A stretch of DNA of 64,000 nt from Mycolicibacterium elephantis DSM 44368. Its GTDB lineage: Bacteria; Actinomycetota; Actinomycetes; Mycobacteriales; Mycobacteriaceae. Positions 8,332 through 15,515 of this stretch are shown piece by piece (position 1 is the stretch's first letter; each line of letters begins with the position of its first letter). The notes under the pieces are model-generated. The model saw nothing but the letters and a program-made list of their open reading frames with translations, was not told the DNA's origin and did not search any database. The stretch lies in NCBI RefSeq assembly GCF_004014805.1, contig NZ_ATDN01000023.1:124001-188000 (forward strand), in the 5' to 3' direction. The position numbers and the translations under genes are program-made.

Positions 8332-9717
8332 GTGACCGACGAACGCCAACCCGGCCGTGACGCCTCGGCGCCGCGTGCGATCCGGCGTCCGACGGTCGAT
8401 GCGGCCACCGAGCGGGCCTTCGGCCGACCCGACGGTGACGGCGCTGCCGACCCCACTGCCGACCGTGATCAGGGCGCGTACACCCCGACGAACCAGGAAC
8501 CCGGCCCGGTGCTCGCCGCCGCGTTCGGTGCGCCAACCGACTCCGACGATTTCGGCGATTCCGGCGACGACGCGATCGATTTCGACGGTGAGGCCGCCCC
8601 GGCTCCCGCGCCCGCCGAGAAACTCGGTGTTCGCGACGTCCTGTTCGGCAAGCGACTGAAGCTGACGGCGCTGATCACCCTCGCGGTCATCGCGTTGGTC
8701 CTCGGCCTGGTCGGCGGCTGGGTGGGCCGCAAGACCGCCGAGGTCATCGAGGCGTTCACCACGTCGAAGGTTACGCTCTCGACCGGCGACAGAGGTGACC
8801 TGCCCGAGGGCCGGTTCGCCAAAGTGGCTGCTGCCGTGGCCGATTCCGTTGTCACCGTGGAAGCCGTCAGTGACACGGAGGGCTCCCAGGGCTCGGGGGT
8901 GGTGGTCGACGGGCGCGGATACATCGTCACCAACAACCACGTGATCGCCGACGCCGCCTCGGCTCCCGACCGGTACCAGATCTCGGTGATCTTCAACGAC
9001 GGCAAAGAGGTGGTGGCCAACCTCGTCGGCGCCGACCCGAAGACCGACCTGGCCGTCCTCAAGGTCGACGACGTCGACAACCTGACCGTCGCGCGGCTCG
9101 GCGACTCCGACAAGCTGCGGGTGGGCGACGAGGTGATCGCCGCGGGCGCCCCGCTGGGCCTGCGCAGCACCGACACCCAGGGCATCATCAGCGCGCTCGA
9201 CCGCGCGGTGCGGATACCGGGGGAGGGGTCCGACGAGATCGTCATCGCGGCCGTGCAGACGGACGCACCGATCAACCACGGCAACTCCGGCGGTCCGTTG
9301 ATCAACATGAACGCCGAGGTGATCGGCATCAACACCGCGGGCAAGTCGCTCTCGGACAGCGCCAGCGGCCTGGGCTTCGCGATCCCGGCCAACGAGATGA
9401 AGCACGTCGTCGAGAACCTGATCCGCACCGGCGAGATCAGGCACCCGACCCTCGGGCTGACCGCGGAATCGGTCAGTGACCCCGACCCCACCGGGGCGCG
9501 GGTGACCCGCGTCGTCTCCGGCGGCCCGGCCGACCGGGCCGGGGTCAAGGAGAACGACGTCGTCGTCAAGATCGGTGACCGTCCGATCGACGGCGTCGAC
9601 GAGTTCGTGGTGGCGGTTCGGCGCCTTTCGGTCGGTCAGGACGCGCCGATGGAGGTGATCCGCGACGGCCAGCGTGTCACGCTGACCATCAACCCGGAGC
9701 CCGACAAGAACCGGTAG
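8332..9717 (+). CDS. HtrA/DegP-like membrane-anchored serine protease with PDZ domain
   Basis: 461 residues. A ~105-residue acidic cytoplasmic tail is followed by one membrane helix (about 108-130), a trypsin-like domain with His203 (NNHVIAD), Asp239 (KTDLAVLKV) and Ser319 (NHGNSGGPL), and a C-terminal PDZ domain. The segments KLGVRDVLFGK, GRKTAEVIEAFTTSKVTLST and GVVVDGRGYIVTNNHVI resemble mycobacterial HtrA (Rv1223) from memory more than PepD or PepA. HtrA degrades misfolded envelope proteins. Here it is not beside sigE/rseA/tatB, where the Rv1223 orthologue normally lies, so this may be a paralogue. The GTG start has GAGGAAGGG about 10 nt upstream. Confidence 0.9.
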   Translation: MTDERQPGRDASAPRAIRRPTVDAATERAFGRPDGDGAADPTADRDQGAYTPTNQEPGPVLAAAFGAPTDSDDFGDSGDDAIDFDGEAAPAPAPAEKLGVRDVLFGKRLKLTALITLAVIALVLGLVGGWVGRKTAEVIEAFTTSKVTLSTGDRGDLPEGRFAKVAAAVADSVVTVEAVSDTEGSQGSGVVVDGRGYIVTNNHVIADAASAPDRYQISVIFNDGKEVVANLVGADPKTDLAVLKVDDVDNLTVARLGDSDKLRVGDEVIAAGAPLGLRSTDTQGIISALDRAVRIPGEGSDEIVIAAVQTDAPINHGNSGGPLINMNAEVIGINTAGKSLSDSASGLGFAIPANEMKHVVENLIRTGEIRHPTLGLTAESVSDPDPTGARVTRVVSGGPADRAGVKENDVVVKIGDRPIDGVDEFVVAVRRLSVGQDAPMEVIRDGQRVTLTINPEPDKNR

Positions 9718-9723
9718 CCCGGT

Positions 9724-10983
9724 TCAGATGCGGGCGGGCAGCTCGCCGGTCAGCTTCGACGGCCTGCAGCACAGCGTCACCACGATGCACAGCACCGCGG
9801 CGACCGCGAAGGCCGCCTGCACGTTGAACGCGTCGGCCGTTCCGCCGAGCAGCGCCGCGGCCAGCGGCCGTGAACCGAGGAACCCGACCAGCCACAGCGC
9901 CATGATCCGGCCGCGCAACTCCTCGGGCGCGCGCTCCTGCACGACGGTGCTCAGCCCGGTCATCGCCCAGCCGAAGCCCAGGCCCGCCAGTGCGAACCCG
10001 GCCATCGCGACGGCGGTCACCGGCGTGACGGCCAGCATCGCGCATCCCACGCCGAGCCCGGCCAGCCCGATCGCCGAGACCCTCGCCGAAGCCATCCGCC
10101 CGCGCATCAGCGCCAACGTCGCCATGCCCACCGCCGCGCCGACACCGAACACCGCCGAAAGCGTGCCGACCAGCTCAGCGCTACCGCCGAGCGCGTCGGC
10201 CATCGACGGGGCCAGGGTGATCGACGAGTCCGACGCGAAACCGACCGCGCTCACCGCGAGCAACGCCAACAGCAACGGGCGGTCGCGCCACACGTACCGA
10301 AGCGCGGCGCGGACCCGGTAGTCGGCGTCGGCCTGACGCGCCGGCGGTGCGGGGAAGCGCACGGCGACCAGGAAGAACGCGAACACCAGGTGCAGGACGG
10401 CGCTGACCGCGAACGCGGCACCCGAGCCGAAATGCGCAGCCAGGTACGCACCGGTGGCCGGGCCGAGAATTCGACCGAGGGTCATCGGAATGCTGTTGAG
10501 CGCCATGGCCGTTGACAGCTCACCATCGCGAATCAGGTTGGGCACGATCGACTGCATCGCCGGTCCACCGACGACGAACCCGAAGCCCACCAGCAGGGTC
10601 CCGATCAGCACGGGACCGGCGACCGCCACGCCCTGCTGGTCCGGATCGACGATCAGCCACACCGCGGTGAAGCCCGAACCGGCCACGCACAGCACCCGGC
10701 CGAGGAGAATCTGGCGAGCCGGATCGCCTGTGTCGGCCCACTTTCCGCTGGTGGGGCTCAAGATGAGCTGCGGCCCGAACTGGACGACGCCGACCAGACC
10801 GACCATCAGCGCCGAATGCGTCGCCTCGAACATCACGATCGCCGCGACGATGCCGTGTGTCCACACCGCGACGACCGAGAACATCTTGCCCCAGAACAAC
10901 GCACCGAACACCGGGTCGAACATCAACCCGAGCGCGCCGCGCGCCTGCGGTCGGGAAACGGGTGCGGTGGTCTCTGCCGTCAC
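9724..10983 (-). CDS. MFS transporter (EntS/MFS_3-like exporter)
   Basis: A 419-residue polytopic protein with about 12 hydrophobic helices. The motif-A-like loop SPTSGKWADTGDP after helix 2 and GLMFDPVFGALFWGKMFS at the start resemble the EntS/MFS_3 drug or siderophore exporter group. The GTG start overlaps the stop of the upstream marR gene by 4 bp (GTGA). A MarR repressor coupled to an efflux pump is a common detoxification pair. The substrate is unknown. Confidence 0.88.
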   Translation of the reverse strand: MTAETTAPVSRPQARGALGLMFDPVFGALFWGKMFSVVAVWTHGIVAAIVMFEATHSALMVGLVGVVQFGPQLILSPTSGKWADTGDPARQILLGRVLCVAGSGFTAVWLIVDPDQQGVAVAGPVLIGTLLVGFGFVVGGPAMQSIVPNLIRDGELSTAMALNSIPMTLGRILGPATGAYLAAHFGSGAAFAVSAVLHLVFAFFLVAVRFPAPPARQADADYRVRAALRYVWRDRPLLLALLAVSAVGFASDSSITLAPSMADALGGSAELVGTLSAVFGVGAAVGMATLALMRGRMASARVSAIGLAGLGVGCAMLAVTPVTAVAMAGFALAGLGFGWAMTGLSTVVQERAPEELRGRIMALWLVGFLGSRPLAAALLGGTADAFNVQAAFAVAAVLCIVVTLCCRPSKLTGELPARI

Positions 10984-11456
10984 CGGGAACCCGCGGTTTC
11001 GAAACGTTCGGTGAGCCGGGCCAACAGGGAGACCAGGGTGTCCACGTCGGTGTCGGACCAGTCTTCGACCATCTCGGCGACCAGATCACGGCGCCGCTCG
11101 GCCACCGTCGCCAAGGCCTTTCGGCCCTCATCGGTGAGCATGAGCGCGCAGCGCCGCTGATCGTCGGCGGCGAACGTCTTCGTCAGCAGCCCCGCCGCGA
11201 CGCCCCCGGTGACCGCCCGGCTCGCGGTGGAGTGTTCGACGGCCAGAAAATCGGCGACGTCGCGCACCGACGCGCCGCCGCCGGCCTGCTGGCACTCTTG
11301 AACCGCCCGCAGCGTCCGCAGCGTCGAGGGGTTCATCACCGGGGCGCTGCCGTCGAGCACGCGGCCGCGCCAGCTGGGCCGCTGACGGGCGATCGCGATC
11401 CGCGTCAGCAGCTCGTCGAGTTGGTCGTAGCGGGACTGCAGCACGAATATATGCAT
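10980..11456 (-). CDS. MarR-family transcriptional regulator
   Basis: 158 residues with the winged-helix core 'ASVRDVADFLAVEHSTASRAVTGGVAAGLLTK', the wing 'DDQRRCALMLTDEGRKAL' and a C-terminal dimerisation helix. It is the first gene of a two-gene operon with the MFS exporter and probably represses both, responding to the exporter's substrate. A palindromic sequence overlaps its start codon (11446-11470). Confidence 0.9.
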   Translation of the reverse strand: MHIFVLQSRYDQLDELLTRIAIARQRPSWRGRVLDGSAPVMNPSTLRTLRAVQECQQAGGGASVRDVADFLAVEHSTASRAVTGGVAAGLLTKTFAADDQRRCALMLTDEGRKALATVAERRRDLVAEMVEDWSDTDVDTLVSLLARLTERFETAGSR

Positions 11457-11470
11457 AGCACATAGATATT
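11446..11470. promoter_or_regulatory. Candidate MarR operator
   Basis: AATATATG ... CATAGATATT form an imperfect inverted repeat in an AT-rich island that covers the marR start codon. It also contains the exact palindrome TATGCATA (11450-11457). An operator overlapping the start would give autorepression of the MarR-MFS operon. Confidence 0.45.
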
Positions 11471-11516
11471 TATGGGGCGAATCCGCTGCTGAGGGGCCAG
11501 GCCCGCAGGTGCGGGG

Positions 11517-12131
11517 TTAGGCAGGCTCGGCCCGCAGACCGTACATGTAGGTGGTGAGGTACTCGTCGATCACCGGGGTCCGAATCTTCTTGGACTCCGG
11601 CATCGTGATCAGCAGCGCGTAGAGCCCGACAAGGAACGACACGCCGTTGAGCATGACGTCGACCTCGGCGGGTATCTCGCCGCGCTCCTGCGCCCGCTGC
11701 AGCTCCTCGACGACCGCGACGATGACCGGATGGTTCGTCCATTCCTCCGATGGTGGTCGCGTCGTCGAAAAGTGCAGGGCCAGAAAATCTTTGAACAGCC
11801 GATTGCCGAGCCGACGCTCCAGCGCCTCGAGCACCCGCACCGACTCGGCGAGCGTGTCCCGCACGCCGTGCGGCTTGGCGAAGAACCGGTTCAGCTCGGC
11901 GGCCATCCGCTCTTCCTCGCGCCGCTCCAGCTCCACCAGGACGTGTTCTTTCGTCGGGAAGTGAAAGAAGAAGGTGCCGTGCGCCACCCCGGCCGCCGAC
12001 ACGATCGCCCCGATGTCGGCCGCGGCCATGCCGTCTCGCTTGAACTCGGCCACCGCCGCCCCGAGTAGCCGCTCACGCGTCTGGCGGCCCTTGGTCCCGC
12101 GCTCCTGAGGCTTGTCGCTGCGCACTGTCAT
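11517..12131 (-). CDS. TetR-family transcriptional regulator
   Basis: 204 residues. The N-terminal helix-turn-helix region reads 'RERLLGAAVAEFKRDGMAAADIGAIVSAAGVAHGTFFFHFPTKE' (in pieces RERLLGAAVAEF, AGVAHGTFFFHFPTKE), and the C-terminal ligand domain is helical. It diverges from the four-gene membrane operon starting at 12354. Two copies of a GACT-GA-AGTC palindrome lie in the 222 bp between them, one near each gene, so it most likely controls that operon and itself. The effector is unknown. Confidence 0.92.
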   Translation of the reverse strand: MTVRSDKPQERGTKGRQTRERLLGAAVAEFKRDGMAAADIGAIVSAAGVAHGTFFFHFPTKEHVLVELERREEERMAAELNRFFAKPHGVRDTLAESVRVLEALERRLGNRLFKDFLALHFSTTRPPSEEWTNHPVIVAVVEELQRAQERGEIPAEVDVMLNGVSFLVGLYALLITMPESKKIRTPVIDEYLTTYMYGLRAEPA

Positions 12132-12181
12132 CCGTTCCGCCGCCGTGCACCGGCGCGCCCGAGGCGAGCCTACGTCAAAAC

Positions 12182-12193
12182 CGACTGAAGTCA
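12182..12193. promoter_or_regulatory. Palindromic site, copy 1 (GACT-GA-AGTC)
   Basis: CGACTGAAGTCA: the core GACT-GA-AGTC is a perfect inverted repeat 51 bp upstream of the TetR start. Copy 2 before the divergent operon has the same 11-bp sequence GACTGAAGTCA. It is the probable operator for the TetR protein. Confidence 0.6.
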
Positions 12194-12328
12194 GAATGGG
12201 TCTTCCGTTCGCATCGCTCAGCCGCTACCGTGCTGCAAGAGCGATTTCAGTTGGTATTTCGGTAGAAACACCGCATCACAGGGGCTTGTCCACGCCCGCG
12301 TGAAATGCCGGCTACCGCTCGTGAAACC

Positions 12329-12340
12329 TGACTGAAGTCA
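12329..12340. promoter_or_regulatory. Palindromic site, copy 2 (TGACT-GA-AGTCA)
   Basis: TGACTGAAGTCA is a perfect 5+5 inverted repeat only 14 bp before the GTG start of the first membrane-protein gene and just upstream of its GGAGG ribosome-binding site. Binding here would block transcription of the 12354-14789 operon. Confidence 0.6.
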
Positions 12341-12353
12341 ACTTGGAGGCGCG

Positions 12354-13133
12354 GTGCAGATCCTCGAGCAGGTGCAAGACCTGCCGAAAGCCGGGAACAT
12401 CAAGGCCCAGTGGGTGAGCCTGTGGACCGGGCCCGCGGTCGGTTTCGTCCTACTCGTCGCGCTGCTGGCATTCCCCGGTTTCTGGCCGCCGATGTCGCCG
12501 ACGATGACGGCCGGCCAGGTGGCGTCGTTCTACGCCGAGAACACCGCCTGGATCCGCTTCAGCCAGGTGACGTTCAACCTGTGCGGCATCATGGTCCTTC
12601 CGTTCTTCATGGTGATCGTGGTCCAGATGAAGCGGATGAAAACCCAGAGCCACGTCTTGGCGTACTGCTATCTGACGGCGGTGGTCAGCGGCGCGACCAT
12701 CTTCGCGCTGTCCAACATCTTCTTTCTCGTCGCCGCGTTCCGACCCGACCGCAGTCCCGAAATCATCCAGGTCCTCAACGATCTCGCGTGGATCGTGTTC
12801 ATCGCGCCGGTCGGCATGGTGGTGGCGCAGTTCGTGCTTCTGGCCGTCGCGGTCTACTTCGACAACGGACCGCACCCGGTCTTTCCCCGCTGGGTGGGCT
12901 ACTACTCGGCGGCCACCGCCGTGGCCATGATCCCCGCGGCCGGCGCCGCGGTCTTCCACACCGGGCCGCTGGCCTGGGACGGCTTACTGTCGTTCTGGGC
13001 TCGCAACGGCGCCTTCGCGCTGTTCGTCATCGTCATGTTCTTCGTGCTGCGCCGGGCGGTGTATCGCCAAGCCATCGAGGAAGGCGTGATAGAAGGTGTC
13101 GTCGAGGGCGGCCGGCAGGGCGCGCTGCAGTGA
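12354..13133 (+). CDS. Polytopic membrane protein, first of two tandem paralogues
   Basis: 259 residues with about six hydrophobic segments; no family recognised. It shares a clear pattern with the next gene: QMKRM, AAFRPDRSPEI, FPRWVGYYS and GPLAWDGLLSFW. They are therefore tandem duplicates. The GTG start follows GGAGG by 4 nt. It is the first gene of an operon with cytochrome-oxidase subunit III- and IV-like proteins, so a role with a respiratory or other membrane redox complex is possible but not shown. The C-terminus is an acidic/Gly-rich tail (EEGVIEGVVEGG). Confidence 0.75.
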   Translation: MQILEQVQDLPKAGNIKAQWVSLWTGPAVGFVLLVALLAFPGFWPPMSPTMTAGQVASFYAENTAWIRFSQVTFNLCGIMVLPFFMVIVVQMKRMKTQSHVLAYCYLTAVVSGATIFALSNIFFLVAAFRPDRSPEIIQVLNDLAWIVFIAPVGMVVAQFVLLAVAVYFDNGPHPVFPRWVGYYSAATAVAMIPAAGAAVFHTGPLAWDGLLSFWARNGAFALFVIVMFFVLRRAVYRQAIEEGVIEGVVEGGRQGALQ

Positions 13134-13879
13134 GCACCCTGACCCCCGACCGGCACGCCGAGGCACCGGATCACGCTCCCGGCGGCAAACCGGATGTGCG
13201 GCTGGTGTGCTGGTTCTTCCCGATCTGGTACGCGGTCTTCGGCGTCATCATCTGCGTGCTGGCGCGGGTGACACCGCCGCCGCGGCCCGACGTCTCCGCC
13301 GCCGACAAGGTCGCGTTCTTCGCCGCCAACGGCACCACCATCCGGATCGGGTTCTGCGTGCTGCTAATCCTGCTCGGCGGCGCGGCGATCACCAACGGGC
13401 TGGTGGCCTATCAGATGAAGCGGATGTCGGTCGGCTCGGTCTTCGCCTACGCATACATCGGCGGGATGGGGGTCGGCGCTCTGCCGGGTTTCCTTCTGGT
13501 GGCGGTCTGCTTCTTGACCGCCGCGTTCCGCGCCGACCGCGACCCCGAGATGGTCAGCCTGCTCTATGACCTCGGAATGCTGAGCTACAACGGGTCGCTG
13601 GGCTGCTTCTCGGTGGCCTACCTGGTACTGGCGCTGGCGATCCTCTACGACAGAAACGACATCTTCCCGAAATGGTTTGCCTACGTGAGCATCTGGCAGA
13701 TCATCACCGAAGTCATCGCGACCCAGATGTTCGTCTTCTACTCAGGGCCGTTCGCCTGGAACGGGTCGCTGGCATTCTGGTGGTCGGTCGTCGTCTTCTC
13801 GGTCTGGCTGGCGGTGCTGATCATGCTGCTGCGACGGGCGACCCTGCGTGAACCCCTCGACGCCCCGCCCGTGGACTGA
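13130..13879 (+). CDS. Polytopic membrane protein, second tandem paralogue
   Basis: 249 residues with about six membrane helices. It corresponds to the preceding protein through QMKRM, AAFRADRDPEM, FPKWFAYVS and GPFAWNGSLAFW. The GTG start overlaps the previous stop by 4 bp (GTGA), showing coupled translation. Family not recognised. Confidence 0.75.
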   Translation: MSTLTPDRHAEAPDHAPGGKPDVRLVCWFFPIWYAVFGVIICVLARVTPPPRPDVSAADKVAFFAANGTTIRIGFCVLLILLGGAAITNGLVAYQMKRMSVGSVFAYAYIGGMGVGALPGFLLVAVCFLTAAFRADRDPEMVSLLYDLGMLSYNGSLGCFSVAYLVLALAILYDRNDIFPKWFAYVSIWQIITEVIATQMFVFYSGPFAWNGSLAFWWSVVVFSVWLAVLIMLLRRATLREPLDAPPVD

Positions 13880-13890
13880 GGAACAACGCC

Positions 13891-14487
13891 ATGACGCAAC
13901 CGAATTCGCTTAAGGCCTCCGCGCAGGTGAGCACCGGGCCGTTGGCCCACCTGCCCGGCGACATCCACATGTGGGTGATGGTGCTCGGCGATCTGGTCAT
14001 CTTCGCCGGATACTTCGTCATCTTCATGGTCTACCGCACCATGAATCCCGAGGAGTTCCTCCAAGCTCAGCAGCACCTCGACATCAACATCGGCGTCGTC
14101 AACACGCTGATCTTGTTGACCAGCTCGTGGGTGGTGGCCCGCAGCGTGCTCGCGGCGCGCGAGGGCCGCCACCGCGACGCGATCCGGCTCACCGTCGCCG
14201 GCGGCTTCGGCGGGGTGCTGTTCATCGTCTTCAAGACCTATGAGTGGGGCGCCAAGATCAGTGCCGGCCACACCAACTCGGAGATGTTCTACTCGTTCTA
14301 CTACGTGCTCACCGGCGTCCACCTGGTGCACGTGCTGATCGGCCTCATCGTGCTGGGGGTCGTCGTCCGTGAACTGCGCAATCCCGCCCGCCGCAGGGTT
14401 TCGATGGTGGAGTCCGGTGCCGTCTACTGGCACATGGTCGATCTGCTGTGGGTCATCATCTTCGGCCTGCTCTACGTGATGAGGTGA
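13891..14487 (+). CDS. Cytochrome c oxidase subunit III-like (NorE-type) membrane protein
   Basis: 198 residues, about five helices, with the subunit III pattern: HMWVMVLGDLVIFAGYF, VNTLILLTSSWVVARSV, a central FKTYEWG, GVHLVHVLIGL and AVYWHMVDLLWVIIFGLLY. It is shorter than aa3-type CtaE (about 200-260) and closer to the NorE-like branch. No subunit I or II gene is in the window, so it either assembles with an oxidase or NO reductase encoded elsewhere or has an independent role. Confidence 0.85.
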   Translation: MTQPNSLKASAQVSTGPLAHLPGDIHMWVMVLGDLVIFAGYFVIFMVYRTMNPEEFLQAQQHLDINIGVVNTLILLTSSWVVARSVLAAREGRHRDAIRLTVAGGFGGVLFIVFKTYEWGAKISAGHTNSEMFYSFYYVLTGVHLVHVLIGLIVLGVVVRELRNPARRRVSMVESGAVYWHMVDLLWVIIFGLLYVMR

Positions 14488-14789
14488 CCGTGACCGACAC
14501 CGCCGACACCCGTTCCCGCACCACCACGGCGCGCGCGATGACGTGGGCCTGGGTGCTGTTGACCGCGATCACCATCGGATCGTGGTGGCTGGCGCCCGCA
14601 CACTTCACCGAAACCGTGCACGCCAGCACCCCGGTCACCGCGTTGGTGCTCGTCCTTGCCCTGGTCAAGTCGAGGCTGATCATCCGGTACTTCATGGAGG
14701 TGCGCACGGCGCCGCGGTGGCTCAAGCGCTCCACCGACGCCTGGCTGGGCGTGCTGTTCGCCGCCGTGTTCGTGATCTACCTGTTCTGA
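14484..14789 (+). CDS. Prokaryotic cytochrome c oxidase subunit IV-like protein
   Basis: 101 residues with three hydrophobic segments, of the COX4_pro/CyoD-like type: WVLLTAITIGSWWLAP, TALVLVLALVKSRLIIRYFMEVR and a final helix ending in VIYLF. The motif KSRLIIRYFMEVR between helices 2 and 3 is typical. The GTG start at 14484 overlaps the stop of the subunit III-like gene (GTGA). It is the last gene of the TetR-associated membrane operon. Confidence 0.82.
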   Translation: MTVTDTADTRSRTTTARAMTWAWVLLTAITIGSWWLAPAHFTETVHASTPVTALVLVLALVKSRLIIRYFMEVRTAPRWLKRSTDAWLGVLFAAVFVIYLF

Positions 14790-14811
14790 GGCAGTCCGTA
14801 AGCTCTGCACC

Positions 14812-15465
14812 GTGGCACGTCTGCTCTCGGTGAACATCGCCCACCGCTACTACGACGGACCCTCGGGCGAGTCCGGCTTCGACAAGCGCCCGACAGCCGA
14901 AGCCGTCGCGGTCCGCGCGCCGGGAGACAGGCGCACCGGGCTCGGCAGCGGCCTGGCCGGCGACCTCATCGGCAACCGTAAATACCACGGCGGCGACGAC
15001 CAGGCCGTATACGCCTATGCGCGTGAAGATCTCGACGACTGGGAGACCCGCCTCGAGCGGCCGCTGGCCAGCGGCATGTTCGGCGAGAACTTCACCACCG
15101 CAGGGGTCGACGTCACCGGCGCGGTGATCGGCGAGCGGTGGGCGGTGGGATCGGACGGTCTGGTCCTGGAGGTTTCGCGGCCTCGCACGCCATGCCGCAC
15201 CTTCACCCAGTTTCTCGGCATCCGCGGCTGGATGGGCGCGTTCACGCGCGCCGTGAAACCGGGCGCCTACCTGCGGGTGATCACGCCCGGTCAGGTGCGC
15301 GCCGGCGACACCGTGACCGTCACCGACCGTCCCGACCACGGCGTCACCATCGGCCACGTCTTCCGGGCCATCATGACCGAACCCGAACTGCTGCCCGACA
15401 TCCTGGTCGCCGACGCCCTGGCGCCAGAGGTCGCCCGCCGAGCACGCCGACGCCTGGCCGGCTGA
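14812..15465 (+). CDS. MOSC domain protein (YiiM-like)
   Basis: 217 residues. The MOSC beta-barrel carries 'LAGDLIGNRKYHGGDDQAVYAYAREDLDDWE', 'GMFGENFTTAGVDV' and the conserved cysteine in RPRTPCRTF. YiiM-type MOSC proteins transfer reducing power through molybdenum cofactor or handle N-hydroxylated compounds. It stands alone between the oxidase-like operon and the TetR regulon. The GTG start is supported by the normal family N-terminus. Confidence 0.88.
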   Translation: MARLLSVNIAHRYYDGPSGESGFDKRPTAEAVAVRAPGDRRTGLGSGLAGDLIGNRKYHGGDDQAVYAYAREDLDDWETRLERPLASGMFGENFTTAGVDVTGAVIGERWAVGSDGLVLEVSRPRTPCRTFTQFLGIRGWMGAFTRAVKPGAYLRVITPGQVRAGDTVTVTDRPDHGVTIGHVFRAIMTEPELLPDILVADALAPEVARRARRRLAG

Positions 15466-15471
15466 GCCCTC

Positions 15472-15487
15472 CTGTACGCTCGTATAG
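15472..15487. promoter_or_regulatory. Regulon palindrome A (CTGTACG-CT-CGTATAG)
   Basis: 7-bp half-sites around a 2-bp centre, one mismatch to a perfect palindrome. It lies 28 bp upstream of the GMC oxidoreductase start. One of six copies in 15.4-26.2 kb. Confidence 0.75.
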
Positions 15488-15515
15488 CGTCACGGGCGGG
15501 CAGAAGGGTCACGGC

